DNA of 48,362 bases from a virus: positions 1 to 48,362 of the IMG/VR virus record IMGVR_UViG_3300033143_003502. One strand, written 5' to 3'. The notes beneath the pieces were generated by a model. The model had not been told where the DNA came from and did not search any database. It saw nothing but the letters and a program-made list of their open reading frames with translations. Position numbers and translations under genes: made by a program. Shown piece after piece: positions 7,379-15,362 of this stretch. Positions within the stretch are counted from its first letter, which is position 1, and every line of letters begins with the position of its first letter.

Positions 7379-8863
7379 ATGAGTTTAACCTCCGATGATC
7401 TAGCACCTGACCAGATGGAAGAGTTGCTAAGACTACAAACAGATCCACCGTATCTGTACGACAAGTTTTTCGCAACAGAAGATGAACCTTTTCCTTTTGT
7501 ATATCAAACAGAAGTTTTAAGAGACGTTGCTAGTAAAAAATTTACCGAGTTAGTTATCCTGAAAGGCAGACAAATTGGTATGTCTTGGACTATGGGAATT
7601 CTTGCATGTTGGTATGGTATTATGAACCCAAACAAGACAATTTTAGTAGTAGCGTTCAACTTAGACCAAGGACAGATTATATTAAATTATTGTAAACAGT
7701 TTTTATCACGGCTCAAAGTTTTAGGTGTCCACAGTTTATTCGTAGATGGTGCTAGTGCAAGAGAGATTAGATTTACAAACGGTAGCAAAATCAAATGTTT
7801 CGGATGTACAGTCCCGGACGCTTATAATGTTCGTGGGCAGAAAGCAGACTTACTTTTAGTAGACGAAGCCGCATTTATCTATGATAGAATGTTCCCATCA
7901 ATCACACCAACGACAGCAAACACAGGTGGAATTACAGTATTCTTATCTACTGCGGGTTCAGTTGGTTCATATTTCTACAGAAAATGGAGTGAAGGTAACA
8001 GAGCAAACGAATGGAGAAGAAAGTTAAAGAAAGGTTTTGAAATAGAAATAGATGAAAAAGACATACCTAGTATCAAATCTTATACTATACCTTCAATTGA
8101 ATGTAAGAGATTAACTCCGAAAAAATTAGAAGCTGAAAGGCGTGGTCTAGGCGAGATGAAATTCAAAAGAGAATACGAATGTATGTGGGCAGGTACAGCA
8201 GACCAAGTATTCATGAGAATCCCAACATACACCATGACAAAATCTATTACAAAATCAAATAGAATGTGCTTCGGAGGCATAGATGTAGGTAAAGTAAATG
8301 ATCCTACAGTTCTTATGATCATTGAAGTATATATGGCTGAGATGAAAATAATACAAGAAGGCGTTAGAATGAGTGTTCAAGTACCATATAGAGTCATACA
8401 TGGGAAATCGTGGGAACGTGCAACTCAGAAGGAAATTGCCGTAGATATTGCTACAAATATACATCCTCGTTTTCCGTGTAGATTGTACTCAATTGACGCT
8501 ACGGGAGGATATGGAGAAGAATTACTAGGTACTTTGATAAACTTCGAGTTAAATTGTCGTGGACTTAAAGTTAAAACTAAAATGAAGAATGAAATGATGT
8601 TAGGAAGCCGAGCAATTAAAGGATTGTCAGATGCTTTCCAAGAAGAATTGCTTTGGGTCAACAATGACGTTAATGACATCGTATCAACAGAACTTCTCTT
8701 TGAATTAAATGCTTATGTTGGAAAGCTCCGGGCTACTGGTCTTTATGTATTTGACTCAGTTATTGACCGTGATCACATGGTCGATGCCCTTGCTCATGCA
8801 TGGTCAGCACTCCAAGCTGGAGCATTTGATCCCTATTTATCAATAAAAAAGAGCAAATTTTAG
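7379..8863 (+). CDS. terL: terminase large subunit
   Basis: This 494-residue ATPase-nuclease pumps DNA into proheads and cuts it. The ATPase domain has a variant Walker A KGRQIGMSW (62-70), Walker B LLLVDEA (158-164) and the coupling motif STAGS (190-194). The RNase H-like nuclease domain shows GGIDVG (D302), YSIDATGG (D373) and a C-terminal RDHMVDALAHAW (464-475, D469). Length is normal for the family. The gene stands apart from the portal and capsid genes, which lie about 30 kb away on the other strand, and no small terminase subunit is recognised next to it. It directly follows the AGTNN array, which makes the array a candidate packaging recognition site. Confidence 0.95.
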   Translation: MSLTSDDLAPDQMEELLRLQTDPPYLYDKFFATEDEPFPFVYQTEVLRDVASKKFTELVILKGRQIGMSWTMGILACWYGIMNPNKTILVVAFNLDQGQIILNYCKQFLSRLKVLGVHSLFVDGASAREIRFTNGSKIKCFGCTVPDAYNVRGQKADLLLVDEAAFIYDRMFPSITPTTANTGGITVFLSTAGSVGSYFYRKWSEGNRANEWRRKLKKGFEIEIDEKDIPSIKSYTIPSIECKRLTPKKLEAERRGLGEMKFKREYECMWAGTADQVFMRIPTYTMTKSITKSNRMCFGGIDVGKVNDPTVLMIIEVYMAEMKIIQEGVRMSVQVPYRVIHGKSWERATQKEIAVDIATNIHPRFPCRLYSIDATGGYGEELLGTLINFELNCRGLKVKTKMKNEMMLGSRAIKGLSDAFQEELLWVNNDVNDIVSTELLFELNAYVGKLRATGLYVFDSVIDRDHMVDALAHAWSALQAGAFDPYLSIKKSKF

Positions 8864-8880
8864 GTAGTTTTGGGTAAAGC

Positions 8881-8896
8881 AAAGTTTAAATATAGG
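8881..8896 (+). promoter_or_regulatory. promoter, TTTAAATATA type
   Basis: AAAGTTTAAATATAGG lies about 28 nt before the ATG at 8917 and resembles the GAAAGATTTAAAT promoter group. Confidence 0.55.
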
Positions 8897-8916
8897 TATC
8901 ACGTTGATCATTAGTA

Positions 8917-10740
8917 ATGTCCGAAGAAGATATTGTTACATTTTCAAAAGATGCTTGTCTAGGACGACTAAATGATGAAGAAGTCGGAGACACAATTTAT
9001 TTTTTGAGAATTGAGAGAATAGGAGATAGAAAATTAAGATCAAATATCCAAACCGAGAGTGGAAAAGATGATTGGAATTTAATCGGTGGATATGTACACA
9101 CAAAAATTGAAGATTTATTAACAAAATTAACCAAGAAAAATAGTCCAATAGCTGAAGAAATATGTGATCAATTTTTCATGGCAGATGGATTAGACGCTAG
9201 TATGAAACAACGAATAAGATTAATTGCAGGTAAAGTTCAACAAGAGTGGATGAACAAACCATTTTTTACTGACGATACAGGCGGAGTAATGGAACCGTTA
9301 ATCAATGAAGAAGATTTTAATAGACACAAGTTACGTGCAATGGAAGATGCTGAAAAGATTTTATCATCGCCAGATCCATCAAAAGGAGTTTTAGAACACC
9401 TTCATAATCTTATTGCCGGAGAAGATAACAATAAAATGTTAGTTTTTACTCTTGCCATTACTGGTAAGGTTAGAAATAAGAAAAAGAAAGCAGTTATTTG
9501 TGCTTTACATGAAGCTGGTGCAGGAAAAACATGGACTTTGAAAAATATTGCATCGTTATACAACACCCACGAAGCTTCACACTTAACTAAGAAAGCCTTA
9601 AATTATATGGCTGAACAGTTGAGAGGAGTAGTTGATGAGAATGGTAATCAAGTACCGCCAGATGAAGTAAAACCAAAGGAAATCTTATATCTACAAGAAT
9701 TAGGATTGATGGATCAAGAAGCTGGTGGTACAGGAAACGCAAGTATTAAAGGATTATCTACCGATGATGGTGGACTTATTACTACATATACTATCAGAGA
9801 CGATAACGGAAGATTCAGAACAGTTACAGTTAGAACAGATCCAATTACAGTTCTCACAAGTTCAACAAGAACAATGGCTCAGATAGATCCACAGTTTGTT
9901 AGAAGATATTGGGTATATTCTCCTGACGCTTCTTATGCACAGACTATCAGAATCAAAAAATTCCAAGTTAGAAACAACATACAAGAAGACGATGTGATGC
10001 TAAATATCAGAGAATATACTGATTTAGACTATTCAAGATGGGTTCTTAAATGTGTTGTTGATGGGTTAGAAGAGAAATATATTGTAGTACCATTCCACGC
10101 TAGTATTTATGACATCATGGATCTACAACAAATTCGAGTACGTGGTGACTTTGCTAAGATTAAAATTCTACTAGAGATGTATGGTACATTGAATTTTAGA
10201 AACTTACCATTTAAACAGTTTGATGATAAAATTGTATATTTCTTAACACCTGAAAAGGCATTGGATATATTGCTAATTGCGAGACAATCTTTGATATTCA
10301 TGGCAAGAGATACTGAACAGAGAACATTTGACTTTATAGATATATTGTTACAGATGGGATATGAAAAACCAGATGATATCGGTATGAATATAATAGACTT
10401 GGATGCACAACAAAAAATAATGAAGAGAATGAAGAAGAGTCGAAAATCATTATTGAGATACTTTAAAGATTTGGTTGAGATAGGATTTGCAAAGGCTGAA
10501 ACCACTGGTACGTCTACCTCATATACATTATTAATGAATCCATTAGAAATGTATGAATCTCTTTCTGCATATAAAAACTTAGATAGTTATGATGAAATTG
10601 AAAAGATATACAAGAATATGATTGAAGAAGCTAACCTTTCATTTGAAAGGCGTGGATATGATATCAGATATCACGTAGATTATTCTTATCTAGCAAAGTA
10701 TGCTGGATTAGGAGTAGCAGCAAAACTTTTAAACTCTTAA
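8917..10740 (+). CDS. AAA+/SF3-like replicative helicase with winged-helix tail
   Basis: The 607-residue protein has a central P-loop ATPase domain: Walker A EAGAGKTW (199-206), Walker B-like ILYLQE (256-261), a sensor-1-like segment ITVLTSSTR (310-318), and an arginine-finger-like FVRRYW (327-332). The first 150 residues are helical and may load DNA or oligomerise the protein. The C-terminal third contains a winged-helix-like stretch (about 505-545: KSLLRYFKDLVEIGF, then a basic turn). The gene is near an AEP primase and PolB, so it is most likely the replicative helicase, like other helicases paired with viral primases. It could instead be an initiator ATPase. It has its own promoter. Confidence 0.75.
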   Translation: MSEEDIVTFSKDACLGRLNDEEVGDTIYFLRIERIGDRKLRSNIQTESGKDDWNLIGGYVHTKIEDLLTKLTKKNSPIAEEICDQFFMADGLDASMKQRIRLIAGKVQQEWMNKPFFTDDTGGVMEPLINEEDFNRHKLRAMEDAEKILSSPDPSKGVLEHLHNLIAGEDNNKMLVFTLAITGKVRNKKKKAVICALHEAGAGKTWTLKNIASLYNTHEASHLTKKALNYMAEQLRGVVDENGNQVPPDEVKPKEILYLQELGLMDQEAGGTGNASIKGLSTDDGGLITTYTIRDDNGRFRTVTVRTDPITVLTSSTRTMAQIDPQFVRRYWVYSPDASYAQTIRIKKFQVRNNIQEDDVMLNIREYTDLDYSRWVLKCVVDGLEEKYIVVPFHASIYDIMDLQQIRVRGDFAKIKILLEMYGTLNFRNLPFKQFDDKIVYFLTPEKALDILLIARQSLIFMARDTEQRTFDFIDILLQMGYEKPDDIGMNIIDLDAQQKIMKRMKKSRKSLLRYFKDLVEIGFAKAETTGTSTSYTLLMNPLEMYESLSAYKNLDSYDEIEKIYKNMIEEANLSFERRGYDIRYHVDYSYLAKYAGLGVAAKLLNS

Positions 10741-10749
10741 ATTATTTTA

Positions 10750-10846
10750 ATCCATCCGTGAGGGTATTTGTCCACGTACATGTCCCATTTGGGACATTTT
10801 ATTCTATTTAGAACACTTTAATAGACAAACTAGGGTACGGATGGAT
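10750..10846. repeat. large inverted repeat with nested palindrome
   Basis: The perfect 10-bp arms ATCCATCCGT (10750-10759) and ACGGATGGAT (10837-10846) enclose shorter arms TTTGTC (10767-10772) and GACAAA (10824-10829) and a perfect 7+7 palindrome TGTCCCA-TT-TGGGACA (10781-10796). The whole can fold into a long stem-loop or cruciform. It fills most of the 154-bp gap between the helicase gene and the next gene, upstream of the 10856 promoter. It could be an origin, an operator or a structured RNA leader. Confidence 0.8.
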
Positions 10847-10855
10847 GATTATTTA

Positions 10856-10872
10856 GAAAGATTTAAATATTA
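10856..10872 (+). promoter_or_regulatory. promoter, GAAAGATTTAAAT type
   Basis: GAAAGATTTAAATATTA lies about 28 nt before the ATG at 10895. The same core occurs at 27681-27699 (minus strand), 44911 and, with one change, 45504. Confidence 0.65.
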
Positions 10873-10894
10873 GTAATACTAACTATTATTACTA

Positions 10895-11191
10895 ATGCCT
10901 TTAAGGGAACCTAGGTTAGAAGAAGATAGACAACGAATCAATGTATTGTTGGGTTGGTCTGGAGTTACAATTGGCTCGATATGTAAGTTTATAAGAAACG
11001 TTGCAGAGGCTTCTTCTGTTAAAATAAATCAAAAATTTGTATATAATAGAGGTCATGTACAACTAGAAGACACTGATCGCAGACCTAGAGACTGTTTTAT
11101 AATCAGTATATGGAGTCATTCTATTGATTCTAAAGACTCTGAGTGTCTATTTCAACAACCAGTCCCTATAAAATTAAGATTTACCGACTAA
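10895..11191 (+). CDS. hypothetical protein, 98 aa
   Basis: Not recognised. The N-terminus is basic and acidic (MPLREPRLEEDRQR), the middle has a hydrophobic helix, and the C-terminal half looks like mixed strands. There are no membrane segments and no metal-binding cluster. It lies between a palindromic intergenic region and the primase gene, with its own promoter. A DNA-binding or regulatory role is possible from position only. Confidence 0.7.
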   Translation: MPLREPRLEEDRQRINVLLGWSGVTIGSICKFIRNVAEASSVKINQKFVYNRGHVQLEDTDRRPRDCFIISIWSHSIDSKDSECLFQQPVPIKLRFTD

Positions 11192-11193
11192 CC

Positions 11194-11208
11194 AAAACCT
11201 TTTTATAG
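11194..11208 (+). promoter_or_regulatory. promoter, AACCTTTTTATA type
   Basis: AAAACCTTTTTATAG lies about 28 nt before the ATG at 11230 and would drive the primase operon. Confidence 0.65.
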
Positions 11209-11229
11209 TCGGAAATTATAAGATTTCAC

Positions 11230-12330
11230 ATGTCGTACTCTCTGTGTGAACCAGATATTTCCACATTTTTAAATCAATGGTTCGGAAATGGTGAATTCCA
11301 ATTCGGATTAAAGAGAGGAGTTAGATGTCAAAACGTAGATGAAATAAAAAGATTCATGTACAGGTCTAGGTTAAGTGGTGAGCCAGCATTTCATTCAGTT
11401 CAGCCACGTTTAAGAATTGAAAAAGTTTTCTGGGAATTTGATACAAAACTTGAAGCAAAAAAGTTTACATACGATTCACCATTGTTAGATAGTGTTTGGG
11501 ATCAGGCACATAAACTTGCTACAAAAATAACACAGTTAGGTGCAAAACCTTTACTTGTATATTCAGGTAATAGAGGATTTCACGTTTGGGTATTTATGCA
11601 ATCAGAGAAAGTATTTGCGTATGAAGAGAAAGATTTTTACAAGAAAGGTACAACAGAAATCGATTACATTAAAAAAGTTTTGATAGGATCTGCATACAAA
11701 GGTGTGCTTATGGCTGTCTTGGGTAATTTAAAAGATTATCCCAACTTTGATAGGATGCCTACAAACATTAATTCAATGGCGAGGATACCTTTTTCATGGC
11801 ATCAAAAATCAGACAATCAATGTGTTCCGTTGACGATGGATAGAAAACCATACATACCAAATCTAGTAGATATTATATCTAAACCATTACCCAAGTCTTT
11901 AGTAGATTCATGGATAATTAGTTTAGAAGGCATTGAAGACACCGATGATTACAAGAGATTTAGAGATAGAAAATTAAAATCATTGGAAATAAAGGATTGG
12001 AATATCAGAGAATCTATTAAATCAGCCCTTTCAAAAAATGCAACTCATTATGTCAGATTAGCGTTCCTATTAGATGCTATTTATGCCGGATGGTCTGATG
12101 AACAAATACATGATGCAATGAAAAGCGTCTCTGATAAATATGATCCACAACTCACACAATATCAAATATCACATACTCGAACACAAGTAGAATTAACAGG
12201 AGTCTTACCTATATCCTCACGAAAATTGATAGAGTGGGGTATTAAAAAAGAAAATGTGTTTCTTAAAAAGAAAACACTTGATATATCACGGGTATTAAAA
12301 AGTAGTACAGTGAAAAATGCGGTGGAATAA
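11230..12330 (+). CDS. archaeo-eukaryotic primase (PriS/PrimPol-like)
   Basis: The 366-residue protein shows the AEP motifs: the metal-binding acids in FWEFDTK (E69, D71), the nucleotide-binding SGNRGFHVWVF (112-122, with H118), and a third motif SMARIPFSWHQKSD (182-195). Together these identify a catalytic primase of the PriS/PrimPol superfamily, which makes RNA or DNA primers. The C-terminal 130 residues are helical and could contact the helicase or large-subunit-like partners. The next gene starts at the base after its stop, so 11230-13356 is one operon. It pairs naturally with the helicase at 8917 and PolB at 2371. Confidence 0.9.
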   Translation: MSYSLCEPDISTFLNQWFGNGEFQFGLKRGVRCQNVDEIKRFMYRSRLSGEPAFHSVQPRLRIEKVFWEFDTKLEAKKFTYDSPLLDSVWDQAHKLATKITQLGAKPLLVYSGNRGFHVWVFMQSEKVFAYEEKDFYKKGTTEIDYIKKVLIGSAYKGVLMAVLGNLKDYPNFDRMPTNINSMARIPFSWHQKSDNQCVPLTMDRKPYIPNLVDIISKPLPKSLVDSWIISLEGIEDTDDYKRFRDRKLKSLEIKDWNIRESIKSALSKNATHYVRLAFLLDAIYAGWSDEQIHDAMKSVSDKYDPQLTQYQISHTRTQVELTGVLPISSRKLIEWGIKKENVFLKKKTLDISRVLKSSTVKNAVE

Positions 12331-12804
12331 ATGAATCTAAGACTGTTAGATGTAATTATAGATGAAAGAGCCAGAGACGGTACATGGTGTAGATTACCAT
12401 ATTATAATCATCCAAATGGATGTCCTAATCTTGACAAGAGAGACACATGCCCGACTAAGGCTCCAAAATTCGAGGATATATTAGATCCTCCATATTATGC
12501 TGTTGTTGAAACATTCGATTTGTTACATCATGCAAGACTTATGAAATCTAATCATGCTCATTGGTCTGATAAGCAATGTAGAAATGTTTTATATTGGCAA
12601 GGTCGAGTTAGAAAGAACCTGAGAAATAAATCACAGAATATGAAGTGTTTCTTAGAGGAATCCTTCGGAGTTGAATTTTTAATTTTAGAAATACCTGAAG
12701 CAAATGGTGTAAATATGTTTGCGACGATGGCAAAAACAGGATTGATGTTAAAGTCTAACCCAGATACGGTTCATAAAATAATGATAGTAGGTAAAAAGAA
12801 ATGA
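12331..12804 (+). CDS. Cys-rich putative metal-binding protein, 157 aa
   Basis: The family has no name I can give. The N-terminal region has C20, H27, C31 and C40 in the setting WCRLPYYNHPNGCPN...CP, a likely metal or iron-sulfur site. The middle is rich in Trp and His (HAHWSDKQCRN), with basic residues around YWQGRVRKNLR that could bind nucleic acid. The ATG follows the primase stop codon directly (TAAATG), so translation is probably coupled. A role as a primase accessory factor is inferred from position only. Confidence 0.75.
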   Translation: MNLRLLDVIIDERARDGTWCRLPYYNHPNGCPNLDKRDTCPTKAPKFEDILDPPYYAVVETFDLLHHARLMKSNHAHWSDKQCRNVLYWQGRVRKNLRNKSQNMKCFLEESFGVEFLILEIPEANGVNMFATMAKTGLMLKSNPDTVHKIMIVGKKK

Positions 12805-13139
12805 ATATAAAAGAATTAATAGAGTGGTCAGACAAAGTAACAGATGCTTTCCAAAATATAGGAGATATTAGATACACTTTTGAAGATGTTATGAGACATC
12901 ATGGAGACGAACTGCGAGAGTTTGCCGATGAACGATATATATATTCAGTAATGACTAATGCGAACATACCTAATGATGCTAATAAGAAAAAATTAATTGA
13001 TGAATTTTGGGATTGTATGTTTACCGTCTTAATGTATTTATCGATAGATGAAGCTAAAAGTATAACTCATGAAGAATGGTTGGAAGGTTTCAAGAGAACA
13101 GTGATAAAAGTTAATGGGAGAGCGATGACGAATGGATAG
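12801..13139 (+). CDS. acidic helical protein, possibly MazG-like
   Basis: The 112-residue protein is all-helical and acidic. The segments HHGDELREFADE and LIDEFWDCMFTVLMYLS recall the metal-binding helices of MazG-like all-alpha NTP pyrophosphohydrolases (a Glu/Asp pair, then ExxD before a hydrophobic helix), but the classic ExxE...ExxD pattern is not complete. If correct, it would trim unwanted nucleotides; the evidence is weak. It overlaps the upstream gene by 4 nt (ATGA) and the downstream one by 8 nt, so it is translationally coupled in the primase operon. Confidence 0.7.
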   Translation: MNIKELIEWSDKVTDAFQNIGDIRYTFEDVMRHHGDELREFADERYIYSVMTNANIPNDANKKKLIDEFWDCMFTVLMYLSIDEAKSITHEEWLEGFKRTVIKVNGRAMTNG

Positions 13140-13356
13140 AACAAATTTAAGAAAAGGATTGTATAGAACATTTGATGAAATCTTGGTAGATTTAGGAGCA
13201 GATGGGTATCAAGAACCAACCATAACAATACAGGCTATTAAAGATAAATCAATGCACATACTTGTCAGGACAAGACAAGTTATAGGTGGCGATGGTGATT
13301 GGGAAGTTCACTTAATCGTTGAAAACGGAAATTTTCCTAATAAAAAGCGGGCGTAG
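13132..13356 (+). CDS. hypothetical protein, 74 aa
   Basis: Not recognised. The 74-residue protein looks like a short helix followed by a beta sheet (TITIQAIK, MHILVRTRQVI, WEVHLIVE). It is the last gene of the primase operon. Its final codons overlap the 3' end of the convergent tRNA-His gene by 8 nt, a tight arrangement suggesting genome compression. Confidence 0.65.
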   Translation: MDRTNLRKGLYRTFDEILVDLGADGYQEPTITIQAIKDKSMHILVRTRQVIGGDGDWEVHLIVENGNFPNKKRA

Positions 13357-13430
13357 CAGGGAATCGAACCCTATCCTTGAGGATCACAACCTCCTATGCA
13401 CCACTTTCGTGCCAGTTACACCTCTAGCCC
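13349..13430 (-). tRNA. tRNA-His(GTG), unusual acceptor and D-loop
   Basis: On the minus strand the anticodon stem is GAGG/CCTC around loop TTGTGAT (anticodon GTG), and the T-arm is TAGGG-TTCGATT-CCCTG. The acceptor GGGCTAG pairs with CTA-GCCC only if one C is bulged; without the bulge there are two mismatches. The D-loop is long. No CCA is encoded, unlike the Phe, Lys, Tyr and Ser genes. It could be a divergent or decaying tRNA, or need processing. A TATA-like CTTATATATTAG on the minus strand (13449-13460) lies about 25 nt upstream. Confidence 0.75.
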
Positions 13431-13460
13431 AAAGATTTATATACGTGCTAATATATAAGA
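13430..13460. promoter_or_regulatory. bidirectional promoter region
   Basis: The 36 bp between tRNA-His (minus) and the SWIM-RecA gene (plus) hold two TATA-like elements: AAAGATTTATATACG at 13431-13445, reading plus to the ATG at 13467, and CTTATATATTAG at 13449-13460, reading minus toward tRNA-His. The two promoters interleave, so they may interfere with each other. Confidence 0.55.
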
Positions 13461-13466
13461 GTTACG

Positions 13467-14786
13467 ATGATACTTTACTCAATCCGACGACATGTTAGTA
13501 AACATGTGTGGGATCGTAGCGGTAAAATCATGGGAAGAGTCTATGATTATAGGATATCTAAAAGAAGATTGTCCGGATTAATTATGAATTCTGAACGAGA
13601 TGCGTTTTACAGTCCTTGGATATCTTATGACGGTACATTTTATTGTGACTGTCAAGGGTATGAAGGTTCCGACAATATATGTAGCCATATTTTAGCATTG
13701 TTAAAAAAGGCTGATTTTGAAGGAGACGATGTAAGCCCGTTTGTAAATGGGTTGAATAAAGTTCCTAATGAGGTAGAAGATATGAAATATGAAACACAGT
13801 TAAAATGTTACGATGATTTGTTTGGCGGTTTACGTACAGGACAAATTTCTGGTGTAGTATCAGCACCAGAGGTAGGAAAAAGTCTGCTCATTGCTACGTT
13901 AGCGGTAGACATGATGAAGAATCATGGAAAGAACGCATTAGTCATTGATACAGAAGGTGGATTCACAGCAGAGTGGTTAGAAGGTATTGCTGAAAGATAT
14001 GGATTAGAAGAATTTGATGTTGTCAACATAAAGTGGAGAGTTAAAGTTGAAAGACGAGGAGGTACTGCGGAACAATTAGTACCTATGACTAATGAACCAA
14101 AATACCTGAAAAAAGAAGACGGTACAAGAGGAAAAATGACTAGAAAATCTACATTTGATTACAAAAAGTTTAAACTTCCAAAAGAAACAGATAAACCTAC
14201 GGTGTATATTTACAATGCAAGACATGCAGTTCAAATATATCCGTTTTTTGGTAGACCACAAATGATGAGGATCAAAGGCGGAGTAATTGAGCCTACAGAA
14301 TATGGTGCAATGACATCTATCTGGGATAGTCCTGTTGGTATGCTTGTAGATAAGAGAAATATAGGATTTGTTGCACTAGACTCAATCTCTACTCCAATGG
14401 AAAGTCTGTTCACAGGTGGACAGATTAACTTCCGTACAAGAGGAAAAGCACAATCAGTTCTATTTGGAAGAGCACAAGATTTGGTAGATGAATATCCTGT
14501 TGTATTTATGACAACTGTACATGCAACAATTAATCACGCTAATGAATATGCTAAACCACAACATACTGGTGGAAAATCTATTTTACACAACGTAAAATGG
14601 GTAGCTTATCTAGAAAAATATGAAGGTAAAGCTGTAGCAAAAGCAGCCGGATTAAACTTTAGAAATCTCCGGGCAATGTACGTTTACAGACATCCAATGA
14701 AAACTCCTTGGGAAGATAAAACATATTGTCAAACCACTGGTCAAGGTATTCAAGATTTTGATAGGAGTGCATACGTAAATGACTGA
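13467..14786 (+). CDS. SWIM zinc finger fused to RadA/RecA-like recombinase
   Basis: The N-terminal 90 residues hold a SWIM-type zinc finger: C60-x-C62 and C72-x-H74 in FYCDCQGY...NICSHILALL. The rest is a RecA/RadA-like ATPase with Walker A SAPEVGKS (132-139), a DTEGG segment (161-165) and a Walker B-like strand GFVALDSIS near 300. An extra segment of about 90 residues (185-275) separates the first and second halves of the core. SWIM proteins and RecA paralogues are separate partners in eukaryotic Shu-type complexes (SWS1-SWSAP1); here both are in one chain. Likely role: recombination or repair of viral DNA, possibly by helping a host RadA. It has its own promoter. Confidence 0.85.
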   Translation: MILYSIRRHVSKHVWDRSGKIMGRVYDYRISKRRLSGLIMNSERDAFYSPWISYDGTFYCDCQGYEGSDNICSHILALLKKADFEGDDVSPFVNGLNKVPNEVEDMKYETQLKCYDDLFGGLRTGQISGVVSAPEVGKSLLIATLAVDMMKNHGKNALVIDTEGGFTAEWLEGIAERYGLEEFDVVNIKWRVKVERRGGTAEQLVPMTNEPKYLKKEDGTRGKMTRKSTFDYKKFKLPKETDKPTVYIYNARHAVQIYPFFGRPQMMRIKGGVIEPTEYGAMTSIWDSPVGMLVDKRNIGFVALDSISTPMESLFTGGQINFRTRGKAQSVLFGRAQDLVDEYPVVFMTTVHATINHANEYAKPQHTGGKSILHNVKWVAYLEKYEGKAVAKAAGLNFRNLRAMYVYRHPMKTPWEDKTYCQTTGQGIQDFDRSAYVND

Positions 14787-14943
14787 ATTTGAACAGTGTC
14801 CTAGTTGCGGTTCTGATACAGATCAAGGTATATTTACTTGCGAAGATTGTGGATGTTCTCTATGTGAAAGCTGTGAGACTGAACCTTATCTTTGCGAGGG
14901 ATGTGTTGACGCAAGATCCGATAAAGAAGATCCAAACATTTAA
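14779..14943 (+). CDS. small zinc-ribbon protein, 54 aa
   Basis: This short gene begins at an ATG inside the end of the recombinase gene (8-nt overlap). The protein starts MTEFEQCPSCGSDTDQG and has four CxxC-like pairs: CPSC, CEDC, CESC and CEGC, plus another Cys in CGCSLC. This pattern fits two zinc ribbons or a cross-braced zinc domain. It is strongly acidic and ends DKEDPNI. The tight overlap suggests it works with the SWIM-RecA protein or is simply co-translated. No specific function can be assigned. Confidence 0.8.
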   Translation: MTEFEQCPSCGSDTDQGIFTCEDCGCSLCESCETEPYLCEGCVDARSDKEDPNI

Positions 14944-14947
14944 ATAC
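14939..14947 (+). promoter_or_regulatory. TATA box for tRNA-Ser
   Basis: TTTAAATAC is centred about 26 nt before the tRNA-Ser 5' end. It overlaps the stop codon of the zinc-ribbon gene and is followed by a T7 run (14951-14957) that may end upstream transcription. Confidence 0.5.
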
Positions 14948-14968
14948 TCCTTTTTTTATATATGTTTT

Positions 14969-15134
14969 GACGGGTTAGCCAAGTCTGGCCGTAAGGCGTT
15001 ACACTGCTAAGCAGGACGAAACTCGAAAGCAGGGCGATACTTGAATCAGAACGAAACTGGAACGGTCTGCACAGAAATGTAATCACTCCGTAACCAATCG
15101 GAGTGCAGGGGTTCAAATCCCCTACCCGTCGCCA
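14969..15134 (+). tRNA. tRNA-Ser(GCT) with 67-nt intron
   Basis: The acceptor GACGGGT pairs perfectly with ACCCGTC. Anticodon stem TTACA (14999-15003) pairs with TGTAA (15078-15082); the loop C-T-GCT-A runs 15004-15009, then an intron at about 15010-15076, then A38. The variable arm CACTCCG/CGGAGTG is a perfect 7-bp stem, as expected for Ser. The T-arm is AGGGG-TTCAAAT-CCCCT. Discriminator G15131 and encoded CCA (15132-15134) follow. The intron position after base 37 is the standard archaeal one, so splicing must rely on a tRNA endonuclease, presumably the host's. Confidence 0.93.
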
Positions 15135-15152
15135 ATCAAAGAGGTATGATGT

Positions 15153-15362
15153 ATGGGAACTACTGGATTTAGAATTGAATATTGGAAACGTGAACAGAAA
15201 AAAGGAGAATCACATAGTACGTTGAGACTTGTTAAATATCAACATTCAAGCTCTGCAATAGATATAGGAACGTATGCTAAAAACAAGATGAAAGAGATGG
15301 ATGCTAGAGATCAAATTATAATTAAAAAAGGAAAATTAGTAATTAATTTCGAGGAAAAGTAA
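15153..15362 (+). CDS. hypothetical protein, 69 aa
   Basis: Not recognised. It is a small basic protein with a mixed strand-helix pattern and no metal ligands. The ATG follows AGAGGTATGATGT, a weak ribosome binding site. Its stop codon is directly followed by the start of the radical SAM gene (TAAATG), so the two are translationally coupled, which hints at a shared process. Confidence 0.65.
   Translation: MGTTGFRIEYWKREQKKGESHSTLRLVKYQHSSSAIDIGTYAKNKMKEMDARDQIIIKKGKLVINFEEK

Noticed and set aside
14789-15010. 73-aa plus-strand reading frame
   Set aside because: It overlaps the zinc-ribbon gene in another frame and runs into tRNA-Ser. The alternative frame from 14779 gives a protein with regular CxxC pairs, which is far more convincing.
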